Origin: Lysinibacillus irui
GTDB taxonomy: Bacteria; Bacillota; Bacilli; Bacillales_A; Planococcaceae
DNA: 64,000 nt
Direction of reading: 5' to 3'
Assembly (NCBI RefSeq): GCF_028877475.1
Contig: NZ_CP113527.1
Location: 551,501-615,500, forward strand
The stretch's first letter is position 1, and every line of letters begins with the position of its first letter. Below the pieces are notes generated by a model, which saw nothing but the letters and a program-made list of their open reading frames with translations, was not told where the DNA came from and ran no database searches. Below, in pieces: positions 17,789 to 26,802 of this stretch. The translations under genes and the position numbers were made by a program.

Positions 17789-20700
17789 ATGGCAAAGCAA
17801 AACAAAGGCCGTAAGTTCTTCGCGGCATCAGCAACAGCTGCATTAGTTGCATCAGCAATCGTACCTGTAGCATCAGCTGCGCAAGTAAACGACTATAACA
17901 AAATCTCTGGATACGCTAAAGAAGCAGTTCAATCTTTAGTTGACAAAGGCGTAATCCAAGGTGATACTAACGGGAACTTCAACCCACTTAACACTGTAAC
18001 TCGTGCACAAGCTGCAGAAATCTTCACGAAAGCTCTAGAATTAGAAGCTGACGGCGAAGTAAACTTCAAAGACGTTAAAGCTGGCGCTTGGTACTACAAC
18101 TCAATCGCTGCTGTTGTAGCTAACGGTATCTTCGAAGGTGTAAGTGCAACTGAATTCGCACCAAACAAATCTTTAACTCGTTCTGAAGCTGCTAAAGTTC
18201 TTGTAGATGCTTTCGGTTTAGAAGGTAGCGAAAGCCTAGGCCAATTCGCTGACGCTTCTCAAGTTAAACCTTGGGCTAAATCTGCTCTAGAAACAGCTGT
18301 AGCTAACGGAATCTTCACTGGTTCTGAAGAAAACGGTAAATTAAACTTAAAACCAAACGCAGCAATCACTCGTCAAGACTTCGCAGTAGTATTCGCTCGT
18401 ACTCTTGATCTAGTTGACGCTGAAACTCCAGTTGACGCTTCAATCAAAGCTATCAACAGCACAACTGTTGAAGTAACTTTCGATGAAGAAGTTGATACTG
18501 ATAACGTAACTGCTGGTAACTTCAAAATCGATGGTTTAGAAGTTAAAAATGCAGCTATTAAACAAACAAATAAAAAAGTTGTTGTTTTAACTACTGCTAC
18601 TCAAACTGCTGATAAAGAATACGTTCTTTCTTATAAAGACGAAGAAATCGGCAAATTCAAAGGTATTGCTGCTGTAATCCCAACAGCAATCAAAATGGTA
18701 ACTCCATCTGTACAAGGTACAATTGGTAAAGAAGCAACTGTATCTGCACAAGTTACAGTTCCAGAAGGTCAATCTAAAGCTGGTATCCCTGTAACATTCA
18801 ACATTGCAGCTGATACAAACAACCAATTAAACCAAAAAATCGAAGTTGTAGCTTACACTAATGAAGAGGGTATTGCATCTTACTCTTACACTCGTTACTA
18901 CAAGTACAACGACCAAGTAACTGCTTATGCTTCAGAAAAATCTTCAGTATATGCATCTGCTAAAGTATACTGGGCTGAAGGCTTAACTATTACTGAAGCA
19001 ACAACTGGAAACGATTTAGCAAACGGTGCTAAAAAAGTTTACAAAATTAAAACTGATAAATACAACACTCAATATGTTGGTACATCAAACACAGTTGATT
19101 ACAACTATGTAAACGTTGCTTTCAAAGAAAACGTTGATGTAGCTCCAGACAAATTAGTTCGTGATGTAGAAGTTATCGATACTGGCGTATCAACTAATGC
19201 TAAGTACCCATCACAAGTTACAACTGGTGGTGTAAATGTTGTTCGTGTTAAAGTGAACAGCAATGGTGAAGCTACATTCACTCTAACTGGTTCTAATGCT
19301 TCAGTTACTCCAATCGTATTCGTTGATGAGTCTAAAAATCTAGTTGGTAAATATACTGAAACAGCTCTTCAAGCAGCTGCTCCAACAGTTAAATTTGCTC
19401 TTAGCCATACACTAGGTTTAACAGTAAAAGCTGAAGGTGAGCAAAATGCTGCAGCATATAACTCAACTCCAACTTCTAAAACTAACGCTGGTGGACGTAA
19501 TTATGTAGCTACACTTACTGATAAAGAAGGTAAAATTGCTCCTGAAGGAAGCACTGTTTATGTAACATTTGAAGATGGTAACTTAAGTAAAGATAAATCT
19601 GTTACTGTATTAGTTACTGATAAAGATGGTAATGTAACTTCACATGCTGCTACAATTGGTGCAAGAATCCCTGTAAAAGTTGTAGGTACTAAAGGTGAAG
19701 CGAAATTCCGTGTTGTTGGTCAAAAAGATGCTTACGCTAAACCAACTGTATACGTTGAAAACGGAACAGATTCTACAAAACTAGATAAAAATGATTTACA
19801 AACTGTTGCTGAAACTACTTATTTTGTAGATGCCAAAGTTGCTAATGCTACATTAAAAGTTAAAAATGCGACTTCTGATAAAGAAGTAACTTCATTATCA
19901 ACTGCAAATGCTGCAGTATTTGAGTATCAATCAGTAGATCAAAATGGTTTCAACTACCATACTACTAACTCTAATTATGAAGTTTCTTACCAAGTAACTG
20001 CTCAATTCGCAGATGTTAAACTATTCGCAGATGCTGCACAAACAACTCCAGTTAACTTTACTGATGCAAGTGGTGCTCTAACTAACGTAGTTAAAGCTGG
20101 TACAACTGCAACAGTAAAAGTAAATGCAGTTTCTGGGCTTGCTAAACTATATGTAGCTTCTTTAGTTCCTTCTAATGTAACTGTGAATGCTTCTGCTTCT
20201 CAAGTAAGCTTACCAAACCAAAATGTTACTGTAAGCTTTACTTCATCATCTGAATTACCAGCTGTTCATACTGGTTATGTAACAGGACTTGATGAAAAGA
20301 AAGAAACAATTAAAATTGATGGATTTGATGCAGTTAGCTATGATGGTGGTTCATACTTCAATCATTTAAATCAACCACTTAATAAAACTGAATTTGTAAC
20401 TGCTTTAAAATCAGTAAAAGCAAATGAAAAAGCTCAAATAACAGTTACAAAGCAAGCTGATGGCACATACAAATTTAATATTCTTAGCTTAACTGTAGTT
20501 AAAACGCCAGAAGAACAATTAGCTGAGGCAAAAACAGCATTAGAAGCAAAAAAACAACAAGCTAACAAATTAGTATCATCTAATTACACAGCGGCTTCTT
20601 GGAAAGCATATACAGATGCTAAAGCTTTAGCGGATGCAATGCCTGAAAGTAACTTAACTGAAGTACAAGCAAAAACAACAGCTATTGATGCAGCTATCAA

Positions 20701-21283
20701 TTTATTGGTAACAATTTCTTCAGAACAAGAAGCTGAAGCTGCTGCTAACAAAAAATTAGCTGATGCAATCAATGCTGCTTCAACAAAAAAAGAAGAAGAT
20801 TATAAAGCATCAACTTGGACAGCTTTAACTACTGCAAAAGCTATGCAAGAAACAACAGTTAATCAAAAAATTGCAAAAGCTGATGCAATTAATGCTGCTA
20901 TAGCTGGACTTGTTGCAAAAGCAATGCCTGTAGTTGCTGTAAATGTTGATGAATCTAATATTACAACTGGTGAATTAAAACTTACATTTACTGAAACAAA
21001 TGAAACAATTGAATTAGGTTCAATTCTAAACAGTGCATCAACTACTGCAGGTGAAACAGTTGCTGTAACTGGTGCTGGCACTAATGTATTAGTACTTACT
21101 GTTAAAGACGCTACTACTAACCCAGTAAATCTTGGGACTGCAAAAGATGGAAAATACTCATTTGATGCAACTATTACAGTAACTGGTGCTAATGCTGGTG
21201 AATATAAAGCTCAAGATGTTAAATTAACAATTGAATTTGATACAAATTCAAATAAATGGGTTGCAAAATTAGTAAATAAATAA
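17789..21283 (+). CDS. S-layer protein (SbpA/SlpC-like) with three SLH domains
   Basis: Predicted 1,164-residue surface-layer protein, likely the main cell-surface lattice subunit. Residues 1-30 are a signal peptide (ending VASA), nearly matching Lysinibacillus SbpA as I recall it. Three SLH domains follow at about 31-85, 91-150 and 155-212 (YAKEAVQSLVDKGVIQG, DVKAGAWYYNSIAA, VKPWAKSALETAVANG), with TRAQ/TRSE/TRQD motifs for SCWP binding. From about 214 onward are beta-sandwich, bacterial Ig-like modules, then about residues 905-1045 two FIVAR-like helical repeats (AEAKTALEAKKQQANKL), then a final beta module. The ATG follows TAGGGAGGAATACATTA. Codon choice changes along the gene: Asn is almost always AAC in the SLH part but mostly AAT near the end. 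Confidence 0.95.
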   Translation: MAKQNKGRKFFAASATAALVASAIVPVASAAQVNDYNKISGYAKEAVQSLVDKGVIQGDTNGNFNPLNTVTRAQAAEIFTKALELEADGEVNFKDVKAGAWYYNSIAAVVANGIFEGVSATEFAPNKSLTRSEAAKVLVDAFGLEGSESLGQFADASQVKPWAKSALETAVANGIFTGSEENGKLNLKPNAAITRQDFAVVFARTLDLVDAETPVDASIKAINSTTVEVTFDEEVDTDNVTAGNFKIDGLEVKNAAIKQTNKKVVVLTTATQTADKEYVLSYKDEEIGKFKGIAAVIPTAIKMVTPSVQGTIGKEATVSAQVTVPEGQSKAGIPVTFNIAADTNNQLNQKIEVVAYTNEEGIASYSYTRYYKYNDQVTAYASEKSSVYASAKVYWAEGLTITEATTGNDLANGAKKVYKIKTDKYNTQYVGTSNTVDYNYVNVAFKENVDVAPDKLVRDVEVIDTGVSTNAKYPSQVTTGGVNVVRVKVNSNGEATFTLTGSNASVTPIVFVDESKNLVGKYTETALQAAAPTVKFALSHTLGLTVKAEGEQNAAAYNSTPTSKTNAGGRNYVATLTDKEGKIAPEGSTVYVTFEDGNLSKDKSVTVLVTDKDGNVTSHAATIGARIPVKVVGTKGEAKFRVVGQKDAYAKPTVYVENGTDSTKLDKNDLQTVAETTYFVDAKVANATLKVKNATSDKEVTSLSTANAAVFEYQSVDQNGFNYHTTNSNYEVSYQVTAQFADVKLFADAAQTTPVNFTDASGALTNVVKAGTTATVKVNAVSGLAKLYVASLVPSNVTVNASASQVSLPNQNVTVSFTSSSELPAVHTGYVTGLDEKKETIKIDGFDAVSYDGGSYFNHLNQPLNKTEFVTALKSVKANEKAQITVTKQADGTYKFNILSLTVVKTPEEQLAEAKTALEAKKQQANKLVSSNYTAASWKAYTDAKALADAMPESNLTEVQAKTTAIDAAINLLVTISSEQEAEAAANKKLADAINAASTKKEEDYKASTWTALTTAKAMQETTVNQKIAKADAINAAIAGLVAKAMPVVAVNVDESNITTGELKLTFTETNETIELGSILNSASTTAGETVAVTGAGTNVLVLTVKDATTNPVNLGTAKDGKYSFDATITVTGANAGEYKAQDVKLTIEFDTNSNKWVAKLVNK

Positions 21284-21320
21284 GCCTTTAAATTTATAAA
21301 CTAATGACCAAATTAATATA

Positions 21321-21358
21321 AAAGCCTTGTAGAATTTTCTACAGGGCTTTTATTTTTT
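21321..21358 (+). terminator. Terminator of the S-layer gene
   Basis: AAAGCCTTGTAGAA and TTCTACAGGGCTTT pair around TTT, followed by TATTTTTT. Confidence 0.85.
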
Positions 21359-21951
21359 CAAATACGAGTAATATTTCTTATAATTAAGGTTTTATAGAGA
21401 TTTTTATGGAAGATACTCATTTGATATTAATAACAATGGAAAGTGAACTACCTAGTTTCGTTATACTTTCAAAATGATTCGTTTTGGTTATATATATAAA
21501 TTTCACTGAAAGACAATTAATAAAAATTATAAGAATTACTTTGATGTAAAAATTTAATTATTTATACACAGTTCGATCTGGTAATAAATACCTATGCAAT
21601 GATATGATGTCACAGTAGAAAGAGTCCTTTTGAAAAGTATTTAAAAGAAGTGTAACTTTTTTTGAAAAAAAAGAGTCTACTTAACTACATAGGTGTACTT
21701 ATTGAATAGTTAAGATAAAGAGTTAATTTATTGGTTTTTTAAAAAGAGCAAGTTCAAATTTATAATGATGAAGTTTAATAGAAAATGTTCATAGTATTTT
21801 GTAATATCTTTTGACTGATATAAAGCTTTTGAAGGAGGGAGGTTAGCACTCTAGTACCGTATTCTACTCTTTTCGATAAAAATCCCACATTTTAGGGGTT
21901 TTTCATGTTAAGATGATAAAGACTATTGAATGTGAAAAAAAGGAGATTAGT
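21359..21951. other. AT-rich intergenic region, mostly unassigned
   Basis: About 590 bases without a supported gene. The only clear structure is a terminator-like stem near 21878-21906 (AAAAATCCC/GGGGTTTTT, one G-T pair) close to the next gene, which might be a leader hairpin or attenuator. No recognised riboswitch was seen. Confidence 0.5.
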
Positions 21952-23841
21952 ATGTTTAAGAAACTAAGAACTACCTGTATTGTATCGGCAGTTGCTTTGG
22001 CTACGATTTTGCCTGGACAAGCTTCTGCAGCTACTAGTAATAATGGAATTCAAATAAAAAACAATGTTTCTATTACGATTAATGGAGAAACGATTCATGT
22101 GTATGATCCTATTTTAAATAAGTCGGATTTTTTACTATTACCAATGCGTGCATTATATGAAGCGGTTGGTGCAAGCGTGGATTGGGATAAGGAAACGTTG
22201 ACGGCATCGGCTATTCGTAATGGTAAAACAGTCGATTTAACGATTGATTCGATGAAGGCTTTAGTAGATGGACAAGAGGTTGCGATGGATGTTGCGCCAT
22301 TTATGTATAAGGACCGCACTTACATGCCATTACGTTTCGTCAGCGAAAACTTTGATGGTATTGTTAATTGGGATGAGGCTACACAATCAGTAGATATTAC
22401 ATTATCCGATGAAACAACAGCACCACCGCAGGAAGACCCATATATCTTACATATCAATAACAAGCGTATTGTGATGAAAGATCCAATTGTTACGAAGGAT
22501 GGAAGAACATACTTACCTGCCAGTTATATTTATGATTATTTAGATGATTCATCGGGCACATGGCAACCGGATGGTTCCTTTGAATTGTTAGTTGGTGGGA
22601 TGAGCTTTATTTTCAATGATAATAGCAATCAAGCTTTGATTAACAATGAAGCTGTGACAATGATCGAAAAGCCATTTGTACAAAAAGGCAAAATGTATGT
22701 TCCTGCTAAGTTTCTTGTCGATGCATTAGGCGGAAATTTACGCTATATCACGGATAAAAAAGAAATGTATATTTACGTTTATCGATATATGTTCACAAGT
22801 CCTTTCCTTGAAAAATCATATGGCTCTACGTCATCTCCAGACGTTGTTCCTTCTGCTCGTTTAGAAGGGGATCGTGATTTATTTATTAGTGATAATCCAG
22901 AAACGCTAACACGTAAGCTCGTGCCACTGAATAATGCAACGCTTGCACAATATGATGTGAAACCAACAGCAGCAACGAATAAGCATCGTGTCTTTGGCTG
23001 GCATTACAACACGTTAGGTACGGATGTCAATCTCGGTATTACGGTTCAAAACAAGTCTACGACAGAGAGCATTAAAGTGACTGACTCGAAAGGCATTAGC
23101 CAAAAAACAGGTAATAGCTGGGTAGGGCATGACCTTGGCTTGACGATTGCGGATGCTGTGTTAAATAACAAGCTTCAAAAATCGGAGAGCAGTGGTATTG
23201 TTATTGCACCAGGGGAAACAAAGGTCATTGAAACATATGATTTACACTATGATTATATCATTGGCTTCTTACATGATTTAGATATTCAAGCAGTCAATGG
23301 TGGCAAACCAGAGTATACGATTCGTACAGTGCTTACAAAGGATAATAGTGATTTAACGACTATCCAATCTGAGCAGGTAGCCATTGATGAGTATGCTAAA
23401 CATCCAAGAGGTGCGTGGCCAAGCGCTACGATTCTAGCAGAACTACCAGCCTATACAGTAGATTCTCCTGAGGTAGGCTATAACATTTCTAACGGTCGTA
23501 CGGACAATTTACAAACGGCTGAAAATTCACTATCCCAAATTAATGGGTCGGTAGGAAATCCAGGTCATTTCGGTATGAACTACAAGGTTTCCATCCCTGT
23601 AGTCAATCCAACAGGCTCTACAAAAACGATTAAGCTGAAACTAGCTGGTCGAGGCGGCTTATACAGTGGTGCTATTAAAGTAAATGGCACGGTGTATTTA
23701 GTGCCTTCGTTAAGAGTAGGGACAGAGTATGTTGAATTACCAGATTTCAAAATGAAGGGTTCAAAAGATACGATTGAATTAGAACTGATGCATGCTGGTG
23801 GGGTTAATCTTCCAGTTGCTATCTATGTGGAAACAAAATAA
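21952..23841 (+). CDS. Secreted protein with copper-amine-oxidase-like N-terminal (stalk) domains
   Basis: Predicted 629-residue exported protein. The ATG at 21952 (MFKKLRTT) follows AAGGAGATTAGT and is preferred over a start 13 codons upstream. A signal peptide ends near residue 28 (GQASA). Two copper-amine-oxidase N1-like beta domains are visible at about 30-155 (LLLPMRALYEAVGASVDWD, TYMPLRFVSENF) and 162-280 (KDGRTYLPASYI, MYVPAKFLVDALGG). The last 350 residues are of unrecognised type, with a jelly-roll-like end (KTIKLKLAGRGGLYSGAIKVNG in part). There is no SLH domain. Such stalk domains in Firmicutes are wall-associated and not enzymatic. The gene is 68 bases before the next SLH protein and may be co-transcribed with it. 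Confidence 0.8.
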   Translation: MFKKLRTTCIVSAVALATILPGQASAATSNNGIQIKNNVSITINGETIHVYDPILNKSDFLLLPMRALYEAVGASVDWDKETLTASAIRNGKTVDLTIDSMKALVDGQEVAMDVAPFMYKDRTYMPLRFVSENFDGIVNWDEATQSVDITLSDETTAPPQEDPYILHINNKRIVMKDPIVTKDGRTYLPASYIYDYLDDSSGTWQPDGSFELLVGGMSFIFNDNSNQALINNEAVTMIEKPFVQKGKMYVPAKFLVDALGGNLRYITDKKEMYIYVYRYMFTSPFLEKSYGSTSSPDVVPSARLEGDRDLFISDNPETLTRKLVPLNNATLAQYDVKPTAATNKHRVFGWHYNTLGTDVNLGITVQNKSTTESIKVTDSKGISQKTGNSWVGHDLGLTIADAVLNNKLQKSESSGIVIAPGETKVIETYDLHYDYIIGFLHDLDIQAVNGGKPEYTIRTVLTKDNSDLTTIQSEQVAIDEYAKHPRGAWPSATILAELPAYTVDSPEVGYNISNGRTDNLQTAENSLSQINGSVGNPGHFGMNYKVSIPVVNPTGSTKTIKLKLAGRGGLYSGAIKVNGTVYLVPSLRVGTEYVELPDFKMKGSKDTIELELMHAGGVNLPVAIYVETK

Positions 23842-23909
23842 AAAAGTCACTGGCACGGGTCATGTGACATGAGATCGTGCCATACTTTGGAAATATTCGG
23901 AGTGAAAAA

Positions 23910-26402
23910 ATGGCAAGAAAATTAGTAACAACAGTTGTCGTCCTTTTCGTGCTTATGCTGGCAGTTAGTCCTATCAATGGACAAGCTGCTGGTTTAGGCA
24001 ATAAAGTCAGTGAAGTGAAAAAAGAAGTTTCACCACAAGTAACACATATACAGCAAAGTTATACTTCAAGTTCTTTACGTCAGTTTGTAAATGTTTTAGA
24101 TGTCAATTTAAATAATACATATACGAAACTAGAAATTGGTATGCCTAATCCTATTAATTCATTAAAAACAACATCAGCGATGGCGAAGCAAAATACATAT
24201 GATGGACATCGCGTTGTTGGTGCAGTCAATGCTTCTTACTTTTTAGGAAATGGTATGCCTGCGAACTTGTTAGCGGAAAATAATGAAATTGTGAACTATG
24301 GTATTTTAGGAGATACGTATGATAGTCCAACACAAAAGCCAGTTGCTTTTGGTTTATCTAAATCAGGGAAGGCTATTGCAGACTATTATTCTACAAATCT
24401 TTCTTTCCAGGTGAATGGAAAAAGCTATCCTATTGATCTCATTAATAGTGAACGTGGAACAAATAAAAACGTTCTATATACACCTGAAAAAAGATCAACA
24501 GGTTCGAATACATGGGGTGTAGAACTTGTAGTATCTGGTGCAAGCCAAGATACAAGCGTCTTACATTTTGGCGATCAATTCTCAGGCACAGTGTCACATG
24601 TAACAACTTATGGAGTAGAGGGTAATTCGTCTATACCAGCAGATGGCTTTGTTATTTCAGTTCAAAATAAAGAATTAGCTACTGAATTAAGCAAGATCAC
24701 AGCAGGTACTAGTGTGGATGTTAGTTTATCGATTGATCCAAAATGGATGGATGCACAATTCATTTTAGCTGCTGGTCCAATGCTTGTGCGTAACGGCAAG
24801 GTTGATATTTCAATGCCAACGAATTCTGGCTTTGCTTCAACACGAAGCCCACGTACGGCAGTAGCAGTGGATGCAACAGGTACAAAGGTATCTCTTGTGA
24901 CAATTGATGGTCGCATTAGCGGTCATAGTAATGGTGTTAATTTATCAGATTTAGCATCTCATTTAATTTCAATGGGTGCATCTTCAGCTATTAACTTAGA
25001 TGGAGGCGGCTCTACAGCGATGGTGGTGCGTAATCCAGGAGGTTATTTCGCCAATCTAGTGAACAGACCGTCAGAGGATAGTGAACGTCGTGTATCAGCC
25101 ATTTTACAGGTTGTTAATACCGCGCCACCAGGCAAAGCAAAATCGATTACGTTAAGTAATGTTGGTCAAGTAATGAAAGGTTCTTCTGTAGAGATGCAGG
25201 TTGCAAGTGCTTATGATCAATACTTGAATCCAATGACGATTAACCCAGCGAATATGAACTGGACAGTTGAAGGAAATATCGGCAAGATGGACGGTTCTAC
25301 TTTTACCGCTACACAAAAAGGTGAAGGGAAGATTATTGGAGAGTATGAAGGGATTCGTACGTCCACACCTGTGAAAGTAGTAGACTTAGCAGAAAAACCT
25401 ATTGTCTTAGATAGCTTCGATAATACGTCATCGTGGACAACAGAAGTGGCAAAAGCCAATGCTTCCTTAGCAAGCTCTAAAGAGTATGCTAGACAGGGAG
25501 CGGCTAGCTTACAGTTAAACTATGATTTCACAACAGCCGGCACAGGCACAAAAGCTGCCTATATGGTTGCTAAAGCACCAATTGCTATTTCAGGGCAGCC
25601 TAAAAACATTGGGGTCTGGGTATTTGGTGATGCAGGTAAGCATTGGCTAAGAGGTGTTGTGATTGATGGCGCTGGAGCTAAGCATACGATTGATTTCACA
25701 AGCCAGGGCGGTTTAGACTGGAGCGGCTGGAAATACGTGACGGCGGATATTCCAAGTGATCTAGCACAGCCATTAAAATTTGAACGTTTATATGTCGCTC
25801 AACCAACAGCTTCTCTTCAAAAGAAAGGTAAGCTATACTTCGATCAATTACAGGCGGTCTATAAAGACAATCACGAGGAATTAGTTTATACAGATGTAAC
25901 AAAAGGGCATTGGGCATTTTCAGAAATCCAAAGCCTATACGATAAATCCCTTATTAAAGGGTACTCAAACGGAACATTTAAGCCAGAAGCATCTATTACA
26001 CGTGCAGAGGCAGCTACAATCATTGCTAGAGCTTTAAATCTCTCAACGACGAAGGATTCAAGCTTTAAAGATGTAAGTAAAAGCCATTATGCCTACAGTG
26101 CCATTGCAGCAGTCGAGCAGGCTGGCATTATTAAAGGGCAAGAAGCAGGGAAGTTCAATCCAAACGGACAGCTTTCACGTGCAGAAATGGCAGCGATTTT
26201 AACAAGAGCGTACAAATTAACGGGAACAAGCAAGGTAAACTTCACAGATATTAAACCAACACACTGGGCGTACAGCAATATCCAAGCGCTTGTGGCGAAT
26301 GATTTAACTGGAGGTTTCCCTGATAATACGTTTAGACCAGATGCACAAATTACGCGTGCTCAATTCGCAAGCTTCTTAAATAGATGCTTATCATTAAAAT
26401 AA
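23910..26402 (+). CDS. SLH-domain phosphodiester glycosidase-like (NAGPA family) protein
   Basis: Predicted 830-residue exported protein. The ATG at 23910 (MARKLVTT) follows CGGAGTGAAAAA. A signal peptide covers about residues 1-27. Residues 95-400 form a NAGPA/DUF2233-type domain: VVGAVNASYFLG, LAAGPMLVRNGKV, RSPRTAVAVDATG, VTIDGRISGHSNGV and INLDGGGSTAM, the family's phosphodiester N-acetylglucosaminidase signatures. Residues about 498-645 look like a carbohydrate-binding beta-sandwich (VLDSFDNTSSW, LDWSGWKYV). Three SLH domains occupy about 660-830 (VTKGHWAFSEIQ, KSHYAYSAIAAVEQAG, PTHWAYSNIQAL). It could remove phosphodiester-linked sugars from wall polymers, but the substrate is inferred. 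Confidence 0.9.
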   Translation: MARKLVTTVVVLFVLMLAVSPINGQAAGLGNKVSEVKKEVSPQVTHIQQSYTSSSLRQFVNVLDVNLNNTYTKLEIGMPNPINSLKTTSAMAKQNTYDGHRVVGAVNASYFLGNGMPANLLAENNEIVNYGILGDTYDSPTQKPVAFGLSKSGKAIADYYSTNLSFQVNGKSYPIDLINSERGTNKNVLYTPEKRSTGSNTWGVELVVSGASQDTSVLHFGDQFSGTVSHVTTYGVEGNSSIPADGFVISVQNKELATELSKITAGTSVDVSLSIDPKWMDAQFILAAGPMLVRNGKVDISMPTNSGFASTRSPRTAVAVDATGTKVSLVTIDGRISGHSNGVNLSDLASHLISMGASSAINLDGGGSTAMVVRNPGGYFANLVNRPSEDSERRVSAILQVVNTAPPGKAKSITLSNVGQVMKGSSVEMQVASAYDQYLNPMTINPANMNWTVEGNIGKMDGSTFTATQKGEGKIIGEYEGIRTSTPVKVVDLAEKPIVLDSFDNTSSWTTEVAKANASLASSKEYARQGAASLQLNYDFTTAGTGTKAAYMVAKAPIAISGQPKNIGVWVFGDAGKHWLRGVVIDGAGAKHTIDFTSQGGLDWSGWKYVTADIPSDLAQPLKFERLYVAQPTASLQKKGKLYFDQLQAVYKDNHEELVYTDVTKGHWAFSEIQSLYDKSLIKGYSNGTFKPEASITRAEAATIIARALNLSTTKDSSFKDVSKSHYAYSAIAAVEQAGIIKGQEAGKFNPNGQLSRAEMAAILTRAYKLTGTSKVNFTDIKPTHWAYSNIQALVANDLTGGFPDNTFRPDAQITRAQFASFLNRCLSLK

Positions 26403-26407
26403 ACATG

Positions 26408-26444
26408 AAGAATCCTCTGTAGTGGCTACAGAGGATTCTTTTTG
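26408..26444 (+). terminator. Rho-independent terminator
   Basis: AAGAATCCTCTGTAG and CTACAGAGGATTCTT pair perfectly around TGG, followed by TTTT. Confidence 0.9.
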
Positions 26445-26475
26445 TTGTTTAAAAAGGAATACTTGTTAAAGCGAA

Positions 26476-26608
26476 GGTTGATTTCCGTTCCGCCAGCGTC
26501 CTTTCCAGGGGGCGTCCGATGAGCCGCTTCACTCACTTACGTTCGCTCCAGGGTCTCATCTGTGACGCTAATCCCCTAGGAGTGACGCTGGCTCCACTCC
26601 AATCAACC
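26476..26608. repeat. Palindromic intergenic repeat element, about 133 bp
   Basis: The element starts GGTTGATTTCCG and ends CCAATCAACC. The outer arms pair as GGTTGATT/AATCAACC and GCCAGCGTC (26492-26500)/GACGCTGGC (26584-26592), with unpaired stretches between. Inner arms pair as GATGAG/CTCATC and CCAGGGGG/CCCCTAGG. It is much more GC-rich than the flanks. Elements with the same GGTTGATTTCCG...AATCAACC outline occur, as I recall, scattered between genes of many Bacillaceae; no gene is visible inside. Confidence 0.75.
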
Positions 26609-26763
26609 ATGTTGCATAGTGTCCTTTCTGCTATATGAATGGTCGTGAAAAAATCTATTATCACAAGAATAATAATGGGTAACCTTTCTAAAATGATAAC
26701 ACCTTTGCCGAACAGAAAGTGTTTTCATTGTTTACAAAAATTCTAGCAATTGATCGAACTAAA

Positions 26764-26799
26764 AAATCCGCCTAGCCCCAAAAAAGGCGAAGCGGATTT
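26764..26799 (-). terminator. Rho-independent terminator
   Basis: AAATCCGC and GCGGATTT, with an inner GCC/GGC pair, form a stem four bases beyond the HlyD-like gene stop; a T run follows on the minus strand. Confidence 0.8.
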
Positions 26800-26802
26800 A
26801 GA

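Noticed and set aside
18587..18826. Antisense frames inside the S-layer gene (also 20584-20772 and 20863-21081)
   Set aside because: They are shadows of a highly biased coding sequence and have no ribosome sites.
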